From: an uncultured Prevotellaceae bacterium
GTDB taxonomy: Bacteria > Bacteroidota > Bacteroidia > Bacteroidales > Bacteroidaceae
DNA length: 64,000 bases
Reading direction: 5' to 3'
Assembly (NCBI GenBank): GCA_947166305.1
Contig: CAMVDV010000011.1
Coordinates: forward strand, 1 to 64,000
The notes below the pieces were generated by a model. That model was given only the letters and a program-made list of their open reading frames with translations, ran no database searches and was not told where the DNA came from. The first letter of the stretch is position 1. The number at the start of each line of letters is the position of its first letter. A program made the translations under genes and the position numbers. Positions 63,746 to 64,000 of the stretch are shown here, piece by piece.

Positions 63746-64000
63746 ATGGAATTCTACAAACACACAGCCTGCGTCACCTTCGACGAACTCACCGCAGGAC
63801 CCCAGCCCATCATCCGCCCCGACACGCTACGGCAGAACCTCCGCCGCGGCAACATCCAGTGCGCCAGGCAAGGGGGAGGAGAGGGACACTATGCCCTCTA
63901 CGTCTTCCATTCACTCCCCGCAAAGTACCGCACAGCATTCGTCCAGCGCTACGGAAACCCCGAAGAACTCCTGCGCGAACGGCTCACCGACGACTCGCTC
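63746..64000 (+). CDS. Probable Mu-like transposase, N-terminal fragment cut by window edge
   Basis: The frame is open from the ATG at 63746 to the last base (85 codons). The sequence MEFYKHTACVTFDEL, then TLRQNLRRGNIQCARQGGGEG, LYVFHSLPAKYRTAFVQRYG and PEELLRERL resembles the N-terminal DNA-binding region of DDE transposases of Bacteroidetes Mu-like prophages. Position fits as well: right after the repressor and Ner-like genes. The catalytic domain is outside the window. Confidence 0.6.
   Translation, partial: MEFYKHTACVTFDELTAGPQPIIRPDTLRQNLRRGNIQCARQGGGEGHYALYVFHSLPAKYRTAFVQRYGNPEELLRERLTDDSL

Noticed and set aside
1..64000. REP-associated (RAYT/Y1) transposase or insertion-sequence transposase to explain the repeats
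   Set aside because: No ORF with the Y1 HUH motif or an IS-type DDE domain was found; only the partial Mu-like ORF at the right edge, which is unrelated to the repeats.
1..64000. tRNA or rRNA genes
   Set aside because: No T-arm GTTCGAATC-type or cloverleaf-like stretch and no rRNA sequence were recognised by eye; a tRNA scan would settle it.

Overview
The window (about 55% G+C by eye) comes from the chromosome of a Bacteroidales bacterium, most likely Prevotellaceae-like. Evidence: nearly every strong promoter is of the Bacteroidetes type (TTTG, 18-20 bases, then TAnnTTTG, mostly TACCTTTG, TATCTTTG or TAACTTTG). The gene content also fits: split glycine decarboxylase gcvPA/gcvPB, an acylornithine carbamoyltransferase, an epimerase-type threonine dehydrogenase, GH106/GH109/GH32 glycosidases, DUF4837 and M16 proteins, and an HU-related protein. 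No rRNA, tRNA or CRISPR was seen.

Layout. 1-6.4 kb: der (partial), a lipoprotein, an M16 peptidase, mlaE-mlaF and lptB (envelope lipid transport). 6.8-14.2 kb: an alkaline-phosphatase-like protein, tig-clpP-clpX (protein folding and proteolysis) and recQ. 14.4-27.3 kb: a threonine/glycine block: kbl, a TonB receptor with a Cys/His-rich small membrane protein, tdh, then the leftward run lplA-gcvT-(four-helix-bundle gene)-gcvH-gcvPA-gcvPB-lpdA. Together these would turn threonine into glycine and glycine into CO2, NH3 and C1-tetrahydrofolate; lplA supplies the lipoyl group, and fthC and sdaA elsewhere in the window fit the same flux. 27.8-32.5 kb: rhamnose operon rhaB-rhaA-rhaT-rhaD; a GH106 rhamnosidase lies at 49.5 kb. 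32.7-38.8 kb: XRE-cupin regulator, acyl-CoA ligase, acylornithine carbamoyltransferase, a sorting-domain-like small protein, nitroreductase, sdaA. 38.9-46.9 kb (leftward): cutC, a candidate small RNA, a BadF-type kinase, secG, a TPR-like protein, lptE, a sigma-54-type activator, a decayed PdxA-like protein, DUF4837, rlmN. 47-62 kb: GH109, fthC, GH106, a six-hairpin glycosidase, SulP, POT transporter, GH32, a lipoprotein and an HU-winged-helix protein. 62.2 kb to the end: the left end of what looks like a Mu-like transposable prophage (repressor, small HTH protein, small membrane protein, start of a transposase).

The most unusual feature is the density and behaviour of short palindromic repeats. 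I distinguish more than a dozen families (A to S below). Several (A, B, C, G) look like REPINs: two inverted copies of a roughly 25-35 base hairpin motif around a short core. Family H is AT-rich, and one copy encloses a four-helix-bundle gene. These elements sit against stop codons, supply start codons, signal-peptide segments and C-terminal tails, and in at least four enzymes (lpdA, lplA, gcvT, GH32) are inserted in frame in the middle of the coding sequence. lpdA and lplA, which are unrelated, carry nearly the same 37-38 residue element-encoded peptide. This resembles the Rickettsia palindromic elements but in a Bacteroidales host, and no REP-associated (Y1) transposase is encoded here.
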